Source: Streptomyces cinnabarinus (lineage in GTDB: Bacteria > Actinomycetota > Actinomycetes > Streptomycetales > Streptomycetaceae). From it: 64,000 nt of DNA. A model generated the notes under the pieces. It ran no database searches, was not told the DNA's origin, and was given only the letters and a program-made list of their open reading frames with translations. This document shows positions 31,416 to 39,516 of this stretch, in pieces. The position numbers and the translations under genes are program-made. Position 1 is the first letter of the stretch. Every line of letters starts with the position of its first letter. The DNA lies in assembly GCF_027270315.1 (NCBI RefSeq), contig NZ_CP114413.1, positions 5,270,001-5,334,000 of the forward strand. Direction: 5' to 3'.

Positions 31416-31435
31416 GGGTGAGTATTCACTCACCC
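31416..31435. promoter_or_regulatory. TetR operator 1 in divergent gap
   Basis: GGGTGAGT and ACTCACCC flank ATTC, forming a perfect inverted repeat close to the SDR-like gene. Confidence 0.75.
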
Positions 31436-31451
31436 CTGCCTTGTCTCTAGG

Positions 31452-31471
31452 GTGGGTAAGTACTCACCCAC
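31452..31471. promoter_or_regulatory. TetR operator 2 in divergent gap
   Basis: GTGGGTAAGT abuts ACTCACCCAC, with nine of ten bases matching as an inverted repeat. It shares GGGTxAGT half-sites with operator 1 and lies 28 bases upstream of the TetR gene. Confidence 0.75.
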
Positions 31472-31498
31472 TCGTCAACCCCGGTAAGGTCCCCATCC

Positions 31499-32128
31499 GT
31501 GGAATCCGCTCAGAAGCCCGCCCGCGTCCGTATCCTCGACGCCGCCCATGACCTGATGCTCACCGTCGGGCTCGCCCGGGCCACCACCAAGGAGATCGCC
31601 AAGGCGGCCGGATGCTCCGAGGCCGCGCTCTACAAGTACTTCGAGAGCAAGGAAGAGCTGTTCGTCCGGGTCCTCAGCGAGCGGCTGCCCCGGCTGACAC
31701 CGCTGCTCAGCGGGCTCACGGCCGAGCCCGGGACCGGCACCCTGGAGGGCAACCTGACCCGGATCGCCCGGCAGGCGGCCCTCTTCTACGAGCAGAGCTT
31801 CCCGATCGCCGCCTCCCTGTACGCCGAGGCACAGCTCAAGCGGCGGCACGACGACGCGCTGCGCAAGATCGGCGCGGGCCCGCACATGCCGATCGAGGCC
31901 CTGGACGCCTATCTGCGCGCCGAGCGGACCGCGGGCCGCGTCCGGGCGGACGCCGACACCTTCGCGGCCGCCTCCCTGCTCCTCGGCGCCTGCGCCCAGC
32001 GCGCCTTCGCCTACGACGCCACCCCGGACGGCAGACGCCCGCCCGTGGACGACTTCGCCGCCCGGCTCGCCCGGACCCTGCTGAGCGGAATCTCCGTTGC
32101 GCCGGACGACGCCGGCCCCCGACCCTGA
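31499..32128 (+). CDS. TetR-family regulator
   Basis: This 209-aa regulator has an N-terminal HTH with ILDAAHDLMLTVGLARATTK, then EIAKAAGCSEAALYKYFESK. The C-terminal domain has the TetR ligand-pocket length. The GTG start lies near GGTAAGG. The divergent SDR-like gene and the two palindromes between them suggest autoregulation and control of the SDR, perhaps in response to a reactive small molecule (inference). Confidence 0.9.
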   Translation: MESAQKPARVRILDAAHDLMLTVGLARATTKEIAKAAGCSEAALYKYFESKEELFVRVLSERLPRLTPLLSGLTAEPGTGTLEGNLTRIARQAALFYEQSFPIAASLYAEAQLKRRHDDALRKIGAGPHMPIEALDAYLRAERTAGRVRADADTFAAASLLLGACAQRAFAYDATPDGRRPPVDDFAARLARTLLSGISVAPDDAGPRP

Positions 32129-32146
32129 GGGCATGAGGCATCGCAC

Positions 32147-32839
32147 ATGCGGCTGAGGCTGACCGAGTTCAGACCCCGGACCGGACCGTACGAACACCGC
32201 GTCGTCCAGCCCCGCACCCCCCTGCGCCACACCTCACTGACGGCGCCCGACCCCATCGGCATGCTGTTCGGTGACCACGACGGCCTGAGCCGGCTGGCCG
32301 GACTCTTCTCCTTCGCCGCCTGCTCCCGGCACACGATCGTCCACGTTCCGCTGCGCGACGGAGTCCCGCCCGACGAGGGCGTGGGCGAGCGCGTCGACCT
32401 GGTCCTCGCCCACCACACGCTGGGTCTGCGCCCCAGCCAGTGGCCCGCGCTGCGCGCCAGGCTGCGCCAGGGCACCCCGCTGACCGTCGGCACCGACGAG
32501 GCGCGCACCGCGAGGGACGCCAAGACCTGGCAGGAGCGACGGGACCGCGACGACATGCGGCACGTCACCCACGCGCGGACGTTCTTCCTGTTCGGCAGCC
32601 GGGACGTGTTCGCCCAGACCGCCTCCGAACTCGCCCGCGCGGCAGGCCTCGGGCCGCATCAGAAGGGCGTCGCCAAAGGACGCTCGACGATGATGGGCTG
32701 CCTGGCGCTGGTCCAGCCGCCCGGCGGAGGGCACCCCGTCGAGGTCCTGATCTGCTTCAAGCCCTATCCGCCGTACGCCCACTTCAGGCGGCCGGGCGAG
32801 TCAGCCACTCGTCCACACCGGACAGCAGCCGCGCCTTGA
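32147..32839 (+). CDS. Hypothetical protein
   Basis: This 230-aa protein of unrecognised family includes LTAPDPIGMLFGDHDGLSRL, LFSFAACSRHTIVHVPLRDG, THARTFFLFGSRDVFAQTAS and PVEVLICFKPYPPYAHFRRP. A Gly-Arg-Ser-Thr stretch (KGVAKGRSTMMGC) is striking but not diagnostic. It follows the TetR gene by 18 bases, possibly in one transcript. Its last 56 bases overlap the end of the convergent adenosine deaminase gene. Codon usage is normal for the region, so it is probably real. Confidence 0.6.
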   Translation: MRLRLTEFRPRTGPYEHRVVQPRTPLRHTSLTAPDPIGMLFGDHDGLSRLAGLFSFAACSRHTIVHVPLRDGVPPDEGVGERVDLVLAHHTLGLRPSQWPALRARLRQGTPLTVGTDEARTARDAKTWQERRDRDDMRHVTHARTFFLFGSRDVFAQTASELARAAGLGPHQKGVAKGRSTMMGCLALVQPPGGGHPVEVLICFKPYPPYAHFRRPGESATRPHRTAAAP

Positions 32840-33824
32840 CCTCCTCCGGCGCCGCGGACGCCCGTACCGACTGCCGGGCCAGTTCCGCCAGTTCCGCGTC
32901 CGTGAAGGCGTGGTGCCGGCGCGCGATGTCGTACTGGGCCGCGAGCCGGGAGCCGAAGAGCAGGGGGTCGTCCGCGCCCAGGGCCAGCGGGACACCGGCC
33001 TCGAACAGGGTGCGCAGGGGAACGTCCCCCGGCTTCTCGTAGACGCCGAGGGCCACGTTCGACGCCGGGCACACCTCGCAGGTCACGCCCCGGTCGGCCA
33101 GGCGCTTCAGCAGCCGCGGGTCCTCCGCCGCGCGCACGCCGTGGCCGATCCGGTCGGCGTCCAGGTCGTCCAGGCAGTCGCGGACCGAGGCGGGGCCGGT
33201 CAGCTCGCCGCCGTGCGGGGCGGAGAGCAGTCCGCCCTCGCGGGCGATGGAGAACGCCCGGTCGAAGTCGCGGGCCATGCCCCGCCGCTCGTCGTTGGAC
33301 AGCCCGAAGCCGACCACGCCCCGGTCCGCGTACCGCACTGCCAGCCGTGCCAGCGTGCGGGCGTCCAGCGGGTGCTTCATCCGGTTCGCCGCCACCAGGA
33401 CCCGCATCCCGAGCCCCGTCTCCCGCGACGTCGTCTCCACCGCGTCCAGGATGATCTCCAGCGCCGGGATCAGCCCACCGAGCCGGGGCGCGTACGACGT
33501 CGGGTCCACCTGGATCTCCAGCCAGCCCGAGCCGTCCTTCAGATCCTCCTCGGCCGCCTCGCGCACCAGGCGCTGAATGTCCTCGGGCTGCCGCAGGCAC
33601 GAGCGCGCCGCGTCGTACAGCCGCTGGAAGCGGAACCAGCCCCGCTCGTCCGTCGCCCGCAGTCGGGGCGGCTCCCCGCTCGTCAGGGCTTCCGTGAGCA
33701 CCTCGGGCAGGCGCACGCCGTACTTGTCGGCCAGTTCCAGGACGGTGCCGGGCCGCATCGATCCGGTGAAGTGCAGGTGCAGATGGGCTTTCGGCAGCTC
33801 AGAGACATCACGTACACGCTCCAT
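32784..33824 (-). CDS. Adenosine deaminase-like protein
   Basis: This 346-aa zinc deaminase is expected to convert adenosine to inosine in purine salvage. The first metal motif is KAHLHLHFTGSMRPG. FSIAREGGLLSAPHGGELTG supplies the next His and catalytic Glu, DRIGHGVRAAED the following His, and LALGADDPLLFGS the Asp pair. Usual family members read HxHxDG and TDDP, so two substitutions (Thr for Asp, Ala for Thr) make this a divergent paralogue. ATG 33824 matches the family start. Confidence 0.88.
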   Translation of the reverse strand: MERVRDVSELPKAHLHLHFTGSMRPGTVLELADKYGVRLPEVLTEALTSGEPPRLRATDERGWFRFQRLYDAARSCLRQPEDIQRLVREAAEEDLKDGSGWLEIQVDPTSYAPRLGGLIPALEIILDAVETTSRETGLGMRVLVAANRMKHPLDARTLARLAVRYADRGVVGFGLSNDERRGMARDFDRAFSIAREGGLLSAPHGGELTGPASVRDCLDDLDADRIGHGVRAAEDPRLLKRLADRGVTCEVCPASNVALGVYEKPGDVPLRTLFEAGVPLALGADDPLLFGSRLAAQYDIARRHHAFTDAELAELARQSVRASAAPEEVKARLLSGVDEWLTRPAA

Positions 33825-33898
33825 CCCAGGATCCTGCCGTACGCAACCGCCGTCCCGGTACCGCTTTCCCCGTTCGTGGTCTTGCTCGCACAAAGAAA

Positions 33899-33929
33899 CA
33901 GGGCACCCGGGACGCCCCCGGGTGCCCTG
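33899..33929 (-). terminator. aspC terminator
   Basis: A 13-bp stem (CAGGGCACCCGGG with its complement) is followed on the minus strand by TGTTTCTTT, shortly after the aminotransferase stop. Confidence 0.92.
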
Positions 33930-33942
33930 CGCGAAGCCTCGG

Positions 33943-35166
33943 CTACCTGGCCTCGGCCAGCAGCTTCTGGATCCGGCTGACGCCCTCGACGAGGTCCTCG
34001 TCACCGAGCGCGTACGACAGCCGCAGATAGCCCGGCGTGCCGAACGCCTCGCCCGGGACGACCGCGACCTCGGCCTCCTCCAGGATCAGCTCGGCCAGCT
34101 CCACGCTGCTCTGCGGACGCTTGCCGCGGATCTCCTTGCCCAGCAGGCCCTTGACCGACGGGTACGCGTAGAAGGCGCCCTCGGGCTCCGGGCAGAGCAC
34201 GCCGTCGATCTCGTTGAGCATCCGCACGATCGTCTTCCGGCGGCGGTCGAAGGCCTCGCGCATCGTCGCGACCGCGTCCAGGTCACCGGAGACGGCGGCG
34301 AGCGCGGCCACCTGCGCCACGTTCGAGACGTTCGACGTCGCGTGCGACTGGAGGTTGGTCGCGGCCTTCACCACGTCCTTCGGGCCGATGACCCAGCCGA
34401 CCCGCCAGCCGGTCATGGCGTACGTCTTGGCGACACCGTTGACCACGACGCACTTGTCGCGCAGCTCGGGCAGCAGCCCCGGCAGGGAGACCGCGGCGGC
34501 GTCGCCGTAGACCAGGTGCTCGTAGATCTCGTCCGTCATCACCCACAGGCCGTGCTCGACGGCCCAGCGGCCGATCGCCTCGGTGTCGGCCTCGCTGTAG
34601 ACGGCGCCGGTCGGGTTGGACGGCGACACGAACAGGACGACCTTGGTCTTCTCCGTGCGCGCGGCCTCCAGCTGCTCCACGGAGACGCGGTAGTTGGTCG
34701 TCTCGTCCGCGACGACCTCGACCGGGACACCGCCGGCCAGGCGGATGGACTCCGGGTACGTCGTCCAGTACGGCGCCGGGACGATGACCTCGTCGCCCGG
34801 GTCGAGGATCGCGGCGAAGGCCTCGTAGATCGCCTGCTTGCCGCCGTTGGTGACCAGGATCTGCGAGACGTCGGGCTCATAGCCGGAGTCGCGCAGCGTC
34901 TTGGCGGCGATCGCGGCCTTCAGCTCGGGCAGACCGCCGGCCGGGGTGTAGCGGTGGTACTTGGGGTTCTTGCACGCCTCGATGGCGGCCTCGACGATGT
35001 AGTCGGGCGTCGGGAAGTCGGGCTCACCGGCGCCGAAGCCGATCACCGGTCGCCCGGCGGCCTTGAGGGCCTTGGCCTTGGCGTCCACGGCGAGGGTGGC
35101 GGACTCGGAGATCGCGCCGACTCGGGCGGAGACCCGGCGCTCGGTGGGAGGGGTTGCAGCGCTCAT
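33943..35166 (-). CDS. aspC: Pyridoxal-phosphate aminotransferase (aspartate type)
   Basis: This 407-aa class I aminotransferase transfers the amino group of aspartate to 2-oxoglutarate. GFGAGEPDFPTPDYI is the N-terminal substrate motif, SPSNPTGAVYSE and TDEIYEHLVYGD bind the cofactor ring, and VVNGVAKTYAMTGWRVGWVI holds the Schiff-base Lys. LRLSYAL has the carboxylate-binding Arg. The ATG at 35166 is used. Specificity among amino acids is inferred from the family. Confidence 0.94.
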   Translation of the reverse strand: MSAATPPTERRVSARVGAISESATLAVDAKAKALKAAGRPVIGFGAGEPDFPTPDYIVEAAIEACKNPKYHRYTPAGGLPELKAAIAAKTLRDSGYEPDVSQILVTNGGKQAIYEAFAAILDPGDEVIVPAPYWTTYPESIRLAGGVPVEVVADETTNYRVSVEQLEAARTEKTKVVLFVSPSNPTGAVYSEADTEAIGRWAVEHGLWVMTDEIYEHLVYGDAAAVSLPGLLPELRDKCVVVNGVAKTYAMTGWRVGWVIGPKDVVKAATNLQSHATSNVSNVAQVAALAAVSGDLDAVATMREAFDRRRKTIVRMLNEIDGVLCPEPEGAFYAYPSVKGLLGKEIRGKRPQSSVELAELILEEAEVAVVPGEAFGTPGYLRLSYALGDEDLVEGVSRIQKLLAEAR

Positions 35167-35300
35167 GGGCCCATCGTTCCAGACCCGAAACAGGCCCGGC
35201 ACGCGGGTTTCACAGACTGAACAACGACTGAACAACCGTCCGGATCCACCGCGCACGCTGGGCGATCTTTCATCCCCAAGGCGCCTACGGGCACTTTCTG

Positions 35301-35330
35301 TTCGACGAGGGGCCCGAGACCACGTACACT
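35301..35330 (+). promoter_or_regulatory. Promoter upstream of tRNA-Trp and secE
   Basis: TTCGAC (35301-35306) and TACACT (35325-35330) have an 18-base spacer. A second TACGTT at 35397-35402, 14 bases before the tRNA, may be another -10 without a clear -35. Confidence 0.6.
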
Positions 35331-35415
35331 CTCACCTCGTTGGCCTTCAGCAGCCCGCACTCATACGGTGCACACCGAGCACCCGTCCGGATGCGGTACG
35401 TTGGGGAACACACAA

Positions 35416-35488
35416 AGGGTCGTAGCTCAATTGGTAGAGCACTGGTCTCCAAAACCAGCGGTTGGGGGTTCAAGTCCCTCCGGCCCTG
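35416..35488 (+). tRNA. tRNA-Trp (CCA)
   Basis: The acceptor AGGGTCG pairs with CGGCCCT including one G-T pair. The loop CTCCAAA carries CCA. T-arm GGTTCAAGTCC is present and the length is 73 nt. It lies 108 bases before secE, the conserved actinobacterial order. Confidence 0.96.
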
Positions 35489-35596
35489 CTACACACACCT
35501 TCGCCAGGATGTGTGCGCATGTACGTACAGCAATGCACCGCCGTGCGGCTCAGACCGGGCGCGGCACGGCCACGACCCGGAATCAGGTGAGGACGA

Positions 35597-35884
35597 GTGA
35601 CGGACGCCGTGGGCTCCATCGACATGCCTGATGCCGAGGACGAAGCGCCGGATTCCAAGAAGAAGACCCGCAAGGGCGGTAAGCGTGCCAAGAAGGGCCC
35701 GCTGAAGCGCCTTGCCCTCTTCTACCGGCAGATCGTCGCAGAGCTCCGCAAGGTCGTCTGGCCATCGCGCAGCCAGCTGACGACTTACACGACCGTGGTG
35801 ATTGTCTTTGTCGTCATCATGATCGGCCTGGTGACCGTGATTGACTATGGGCTCGACCACGCCGCCAAGTACGTCTTCGGCTGA
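35597..35884 (+). CDS. secE: Protein translocase subunit SecE
   Basis: This 95-aa essential subunit of the SecYEG channel has a basic N-terminal half rich in Lys followed by the SecE signature VAELRKVVWPSRSQLTTYT and one transmembrane helix, VVIVFVVIMIGLVTVIDYGL. GTG start with GAGG five bases upstream. It is followed by nusG after 81 bases. Confidence 0.96.
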   Translation: MTDAVGSIDMPDAEDEAPDSKKKTRKGGKRAKKGPLKRLALFYRQIVAELRKVVWPSRSQLTTYTTVVIVFVVIMIGLVTVIDYGLDHAAKYVFG

Positions 35885-35965
35885 GCAAGGAGCGAAGGGC
35901 GCCGCGGTTACCGGCGCCCCTTTTCGCATGTTCCACCCCTATGTATCCAGGAAGAAGCAGCCACC

Positions 35966-36802
35966 GTGTCTGACCAGAACCTGAACGACGCCGTCGAGCC
36001 GGACGAGACCGTGTCCGTGGAGGACGAGCTCGACATCGTCGAGGGCGCGGACGAGGACCTGGACGAGGTCGAGGCTGCCGACGCCGAGGCGGGCGAGCCC
36101 GCCGAGGAAGCGGCCGTGCACGTCGAGGACGAGACCGAGGCCGAGGCCGAGGAAGAGCCGGTCGAGGAAGAGCCGGCCGAGCCGGTCGACCCCGTCGCCG
36201 CCCTGCGCGAGGAGCTGCGCACCCTGCCCGGCGAGTGGTACGTCATCCACACCTACGCCGGGTACGAGAACCGCGTGAAGACCAACCTGGAGCAGCGCGC
36301 CGTCTCGCTCAACGTCGAGGACTACATCTTCCAGGCCGAGGTGCCGCAGGAAGAGGTCGTCCAGATCAAGAACGGCGACCGCAAGACCATCCGCCAGAAC
36401 AAGCTCCCCGGCTATGTCCTGGTGCGCATGGACCTGACCAACGAGTCCTGGGGTGTCGTCCGCAACACCCCCGGCGTCACCGGCTTCGTGGGCAACGCCT
36501 ACGACCCGTACCCGCTGACCCTGGACGAGATCGTCAAGATGCTCGCCCCGGAGGCCGAGGAGAAGGCCGCCCGCGAGGCCGCCGAGGCCGAGGGCAAGCC
36601 GGCTCCGGCCCGCAAGGTCGAGGTCCAGGTGCTGGACTTCGAGGTCGGCGACTCGGTCACCGTCACCGACGGTCCGTTCGCCACGCTCCAGGCGACGATC
36701 AACGAGATCAACCCCGACTCCAAGAAGGTCAAGGGTCTGGTGGAGATCTTCGGTCGCGAGACCCCGGTCGAGCTGAGCTTCGACCAGATCCAGAAGAACT
36801 GA
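35966..36802 (+). CDS. nusG: Transcription elongation/antitermination factor NusG
   Basis: This 278-aa factor binds RNA polymerase and couples it with Rho or ribosomes. An acidic Glu/Asp/Ala-rich N-terminal ~85 residues, typical of Streptomyces, is followed by the NGN domain (GEWYVIHTYAGYENRVKTNL; GYVLVRMDLTNESWGVVRNT) and a C-terminal KOW domain (GDSVTVTDGPFATLQATINE). A strong terminator follows, so rplKA has its own promoter. Confidence 0.96.
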   Translation: MSDQNLNDAVEPDETVSVEDELDIVEGADEDLDEVEAADAEAGEPAEEAAVHVEDETEAEAEEEPVEEEPAEPVDPVAALREELRTLPGEWYVIHTYAGYENRVKTNLEQRAVSLNVEDYIFQAEVPQEEVVQIKNGDRKTIRQNKLPGYVLVRMDLTNESWGVVRNTPGVTGFVGNAYDPYPLTLDEIVKMLAPEAEEKAAREAAEAEGKPAPARKVEVQVLDFEVGDSVTVTDGPFATLQATINEINPDSKKVKGLVEIFGRETPVELSFDQIQKN

Positions 36803-36822
36803 CTCTTTCTGGACGAACGCTT

Positions 36823-36860
36823 CCGAGCAGGTCAGGCATCGCCTGACCTGCTCGGTTTTT
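36823..36860 (+). terminator. secE-nusG terminator
   Basis: A 15-bp stem from CCGAGCAG with a three-base loop is followed by five Ts. Confidence 0.96.
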
Positions 36861-36886
36861 GGCCGCGCATCCATACCCGTTATCGT
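36858..36886 (+). promoter_or_regulatory. rplKA promoter
   Basis: TTTGGC (36858-36863) and TATCGT (36881-36886) have a 17-base spacer, giving a leader of about 65 nt. The -35 overlaps the T-run of the preceding terminator. Confidence 0.6.
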
Positions 36887-36957
36887 TGTGCGGTATGCCT
36901 GCGTCCGGGTGGTCCCCGGGTGCGGGCAGGACCCGAATCGAAAGGACCCGGAGAGCT

Positions 36958-37392
36958 ATGCCTCCCAAGAAGAAGAAGGTCACGGGGCTCATCAAGCTCC
37001 AGATCCAGGCCGGTGCCGCCAACCCGGCTCCGCCGGTCGGCCCCGCGCTGGGTCAGCACGGCGTCAACATCATGGAGTTCTGCAAGGCCTACAACGCCGC
37101 GACCGAGTCGCAGCGCGGTTGGGTCATCCCGGTGGAGATCACGGTCTACGAGGACCGCTCCTTCACCTTCGTGACCAAGACTCCGCCGGCCGCGAAGATG
37201 ATCCTCAAGGCCGCGGGCGTGGAGAAGGGCTCCGGCGAGCCGCACAAGACCAAGGTCGCCAAGATCACCGAGGCGCAGGTCCGCGAGATCGCCACCACCA
37301 AGATGCCCGACCTCAACGCCAACGACCTGGACGCCGCCGCGAAGATCATCGCCGGCACCGCCCGCTCCATGGGCATCACGGTCGAGGGCTGA
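36958..37392 (+). CDS. rplK: 50S ribosomal protein L11
   Basis: This 144-aa protein of the ribosomal GTPase-associated centre is the target of thiopeptides and needed for RelA activation. It begins [20 protein letters not shown] and has the Pro-rich [20 protein letters not shown] motif. The C-terminal RNA-binding domain ends [10 protein letters not shown]. The ATG follows CGGAGAG. Confidence 0.97.
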
Positions 37393-37468
37393 ACCCCAAC
37401 CTCCCAGCAGTAGTGGCAGGGCCTGCTCGGCCTGGACCACAACTCCTAAAGAAACCCCAGGAGCAGTA

Positions 37469-38200
37469 GTGAGCAAGCGCAGCAAGTCTCTCCGCGCTGC
37501 GGACGCCAAGATCGACCGGGACAAGCTCTACGCCCCGCTCGAGGCCGTCCGTCTCGCCAAGGAGACCTCCACGACCAAGTTCGACGGCACCGTCGAGGTC
37601 GCCTTCCGTCTGGGTGTCGACCCGCGCAAGGCCGACCAGATGGTCCGTGGCACCGTGAACCTGCCGCACGGCACCGGCAAGACTGCCCGGGTCCTGGTCT
37701 TCGCGACCGGTGACCGTGCTGCGGCCGCGGAGGCCGCGGGCGCCGACATCGTCGGCTCCGACGAGCTCATCGACGAGATCTCGAAGGGCAACCGCCTCAA
37801 CGAGTTCGACGCCGTCGTCGCCACCCCGGACCTCATGGGCAAGGTCGGCCGCCTCGGCCGCGTCCTCGGCCCGCGTGGTCTCATGCCCAACCCGAAGACC
37901 GGCACCGTGACGCCCGACGTCGCCAAGGCGGTCAACGAGATCAAGGGCGGCAAGATCGAGTTCCGCGTCGACAAGCACTCGAACCTGCACTTCATCATCG
38001 GCAAGGCGTCCTTCGACGACGCCAAGCTGGTGGAGAACTACGGCGCGGCCCTGGAGGAGATCCTCCGTCTGAAGCCGTCCGCCGCCAAGGGTCGCTACAT
38101 CAAGAAGGCCGCCATCACCACCACGATGGGCCCCGGCATTCCGGTCGACCCGAACCGCACCCGCAACCTCCTCGTCGAGGAGGACCCGGCCGCCGTCTGA
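37469..38200 (+). CDS. rplA: 50S ribosomal protein L1
   Basis: This 243-aa protein of the L1 stalk is a likely translational repressor of rplKA as in other bacteria. Motifs are RKADQMVRGTVNLPHGTGK, GRLGRVLGPRGLMPNPKTGT and KAVNEIKGGKIEFRVDKHSN. GTG start with AGGAG upstream, 76 bases after rplK. Confidence 0.97.
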   Translation: MSKRSKSLRAADAKIDRDKLYAPLEAVRLAKETSTTKFDGTVEVAFRLGVDPRKADQMVRGTVNLPHGTGKTARVLVFATGDRAAAAEAAGADIVGSDELIDEISKGNRLNEFDAVVATPDLMGKVGRLGRVLGPRGLMPNPKTGTVTPDVAKAVNEIKGGKIEFRVDKHSNLHFIIGKASFDDAKLVENYGAALEEILRLKPSAAKGRYIKKAAITTTMGPGIPVDPNRTRNLLVEEDPAAV

Positions 38201-38214
38201 GCGCCCGAGGCCTG

Positions 38215-38255
38215 ACGGGCCCCGCACCTTTCGAGGTGCGGGGCCCGTTCCCGTT
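38215..38255 (+). terminator. rplKA terminator
   Basis: A 15-bp stem (38215-38229 with 38234-38248) closes a TTTC loop and is followed by TCCCGTTT. Confidence 0.92.
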
Positions 38256-38361
38256 TCCGGACCCTGCCGGGGCCGCCCGGAATTCAAGGGACCGCTTTGC
38301 TACTGATCGGTTAGGCTCGCGTTCCGCTGTGAATCGCTCAAGTGTTCCTGGGGGGAACCGA

Positions 38362-39231
38362 ATGACTGCTGTACGACGTTCCGCGCGCCGTAGGACGATC
38401 GGTGCCGGGCTGGCCGCCGTGGCCCTCGCCGCGGGCGCGGTGAGCTGTTCCAAGGGCGATGCCGAGGGGACGGCCGGGGACTCCCCGAAGATGACGCCCG
38501 CGGCCGCCGTGGCCAAGGCCGCGAAGAACTCGGACGACATCACGTCCCTGCGCTACCGCATGACGGGTGAGGTGCCGGAGCAGGGCCGGGTCAAGGCCGA
38601 GGCGTCCATGCGCATGAAGCCCGATGTGGCGATGAGCATGAAGATGACGGCCCTGGACCAGGGGGCGGACGGCTCCGCCGAGATCCGGCTCGTCGACAAG
38701 GCCATGTACATCGGCGGCAACGCCGAGATGGCCAAGGAGATGGACGGCAAGAGCTGGATCAAGTTCGACATGTCCGCGCTCGGCGGCGAGGACCTCGGCG
38801 GGGGCGCTCCCGGGGCCGGCCAGGCCGAGCAGAACCCGGCCACCGAGTCCACCTTCCTCACCGGCGCCAAGGACGTGAAGAAGCTCGGCACCGAGAAGGT
38901 CGACGGCGTCGAGACGACCCACTACCAGGGCACCGTCACGCTCGACACGCTCCGCGACTCCTTCAAGGACGAGGACAAGGAGACGCGCGAGAAGCGCGAG
39001 AAGAGCATCAAGCAGTACGAGGACATGGGCGTCGACGAGATGACCATGGACATGTGGATCGACGGCGACGACCACACCAAGCAGTTCCGGATGAAGGGCG
39101 AGGCGGACAAGGGCCGGCTCGACCTCACCATCACCTTCCTCGACTACAACAAGCCGGTGACCATCAAGGCCCCGCCCGCCAAGGACACCATGGACCTGGC
39201 GGACATGATGAACGATCTCGAGAGCAGCTGA
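38362..39231 (+). CDS. Putative lipoprotein
   Basis: This 289-aa exported protein has a signal peptide with Arg-rich start (MTAVRRSARRRTIGAGLAAV) and a lipobox-like AVSC at about residue 30. The body resembles LppX/LprG-like lipid-binding folds: repeated beta-strand motifs (DKAMYIGGNAEMAKEMDGKS, WIKFDMSALGG) and a late THYQGTVTLD. A Gly/Ala-rich linker lies near 150. It sits between rplA and rplJ with its own upstream gap, where other streptomycetes also carry lipoprotein genes. Function is unknown. Confidence 0.82.
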   Translation: MTAVRRSARRRTIGAGLAAVALAAGAVSCSKGDAEGTAGDSPKMTPAAAVAKAAKNSDDITSLRYRMTGEVPEQGRVKAEASMRMKPDVAMSMKMTALDQGADGSAEIRLVDKAMYIGGNAEMAKEMDGKSWIKFDMSALGGEDLGGGAPGAGQAEQNPATESTFLTGAKDVKKLGTEKVDGVETTHYQGTVTLDTLRDSFKDEDKETREKREKSIKQYEDMGVDEMTMDMWIDGDDHTKQFRMKGEADKGRLDLTITFLDYNKPVTIKAPPAKDTMDLADMMNDLESS

Positions 39232-39248
39232 GCGGCGTAGGACCGGAT

Positions 39249-39278
39249 TTGCTTGACGGGGATCCGGTCGCGTACGCT
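39249..39278 (+). promoter_or_regulatory. rplJL promoter
   Basis: TACGCT (39273-39278) is a good -10. TTGCTT (39249-39254) gives an 18-base spacer, whereas the better hexamer TTGACG (39253-39258) would be only 14 bases away. The leader to rplJ is about 230 nt. Confidence 0.55.
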
Positions 39279-39284
39279 CCTACA

Positions 39285-39516
39285 GAAGCCAAAGACCGCT
39301 GGTCGTTGCCGTGCGCTCGCAAGAGGGTGCGGTGGCCGAAGGATCCGCTGAACTGCGGACGACCCGCGCAGGTGACTGTGGAAGTGCTCCCGGAGCCCCT
39401 TTCAGGGGATTGCCGGTCGAGCTACGCCCCGAGCGCCTGCGCCGGGGCGTTTCGTTTTCCCCAGTCCTCCTTCGGGTCCGCGCGGTCCGAATCACCCGGA
39501 AGGAGGCCGAGGCTCT
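39285..39516 (+). promoter_or_regulatory. rplJL leader with attenuator (L10 leader)
   Basis: A 230-nt untranslated leader precedes rplJ, as in the L10-controlled operons of other bacteria. Near its end ACGCCCCG (39424-39431) pairs with CGGGGCGT (39443-39450) and is followed by TTCGTTTT, a factor-independent terminator form. Upstream paired segments would bind L10-(L12). The assignment rests on position and this hairpin. Confidence 0.65.
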
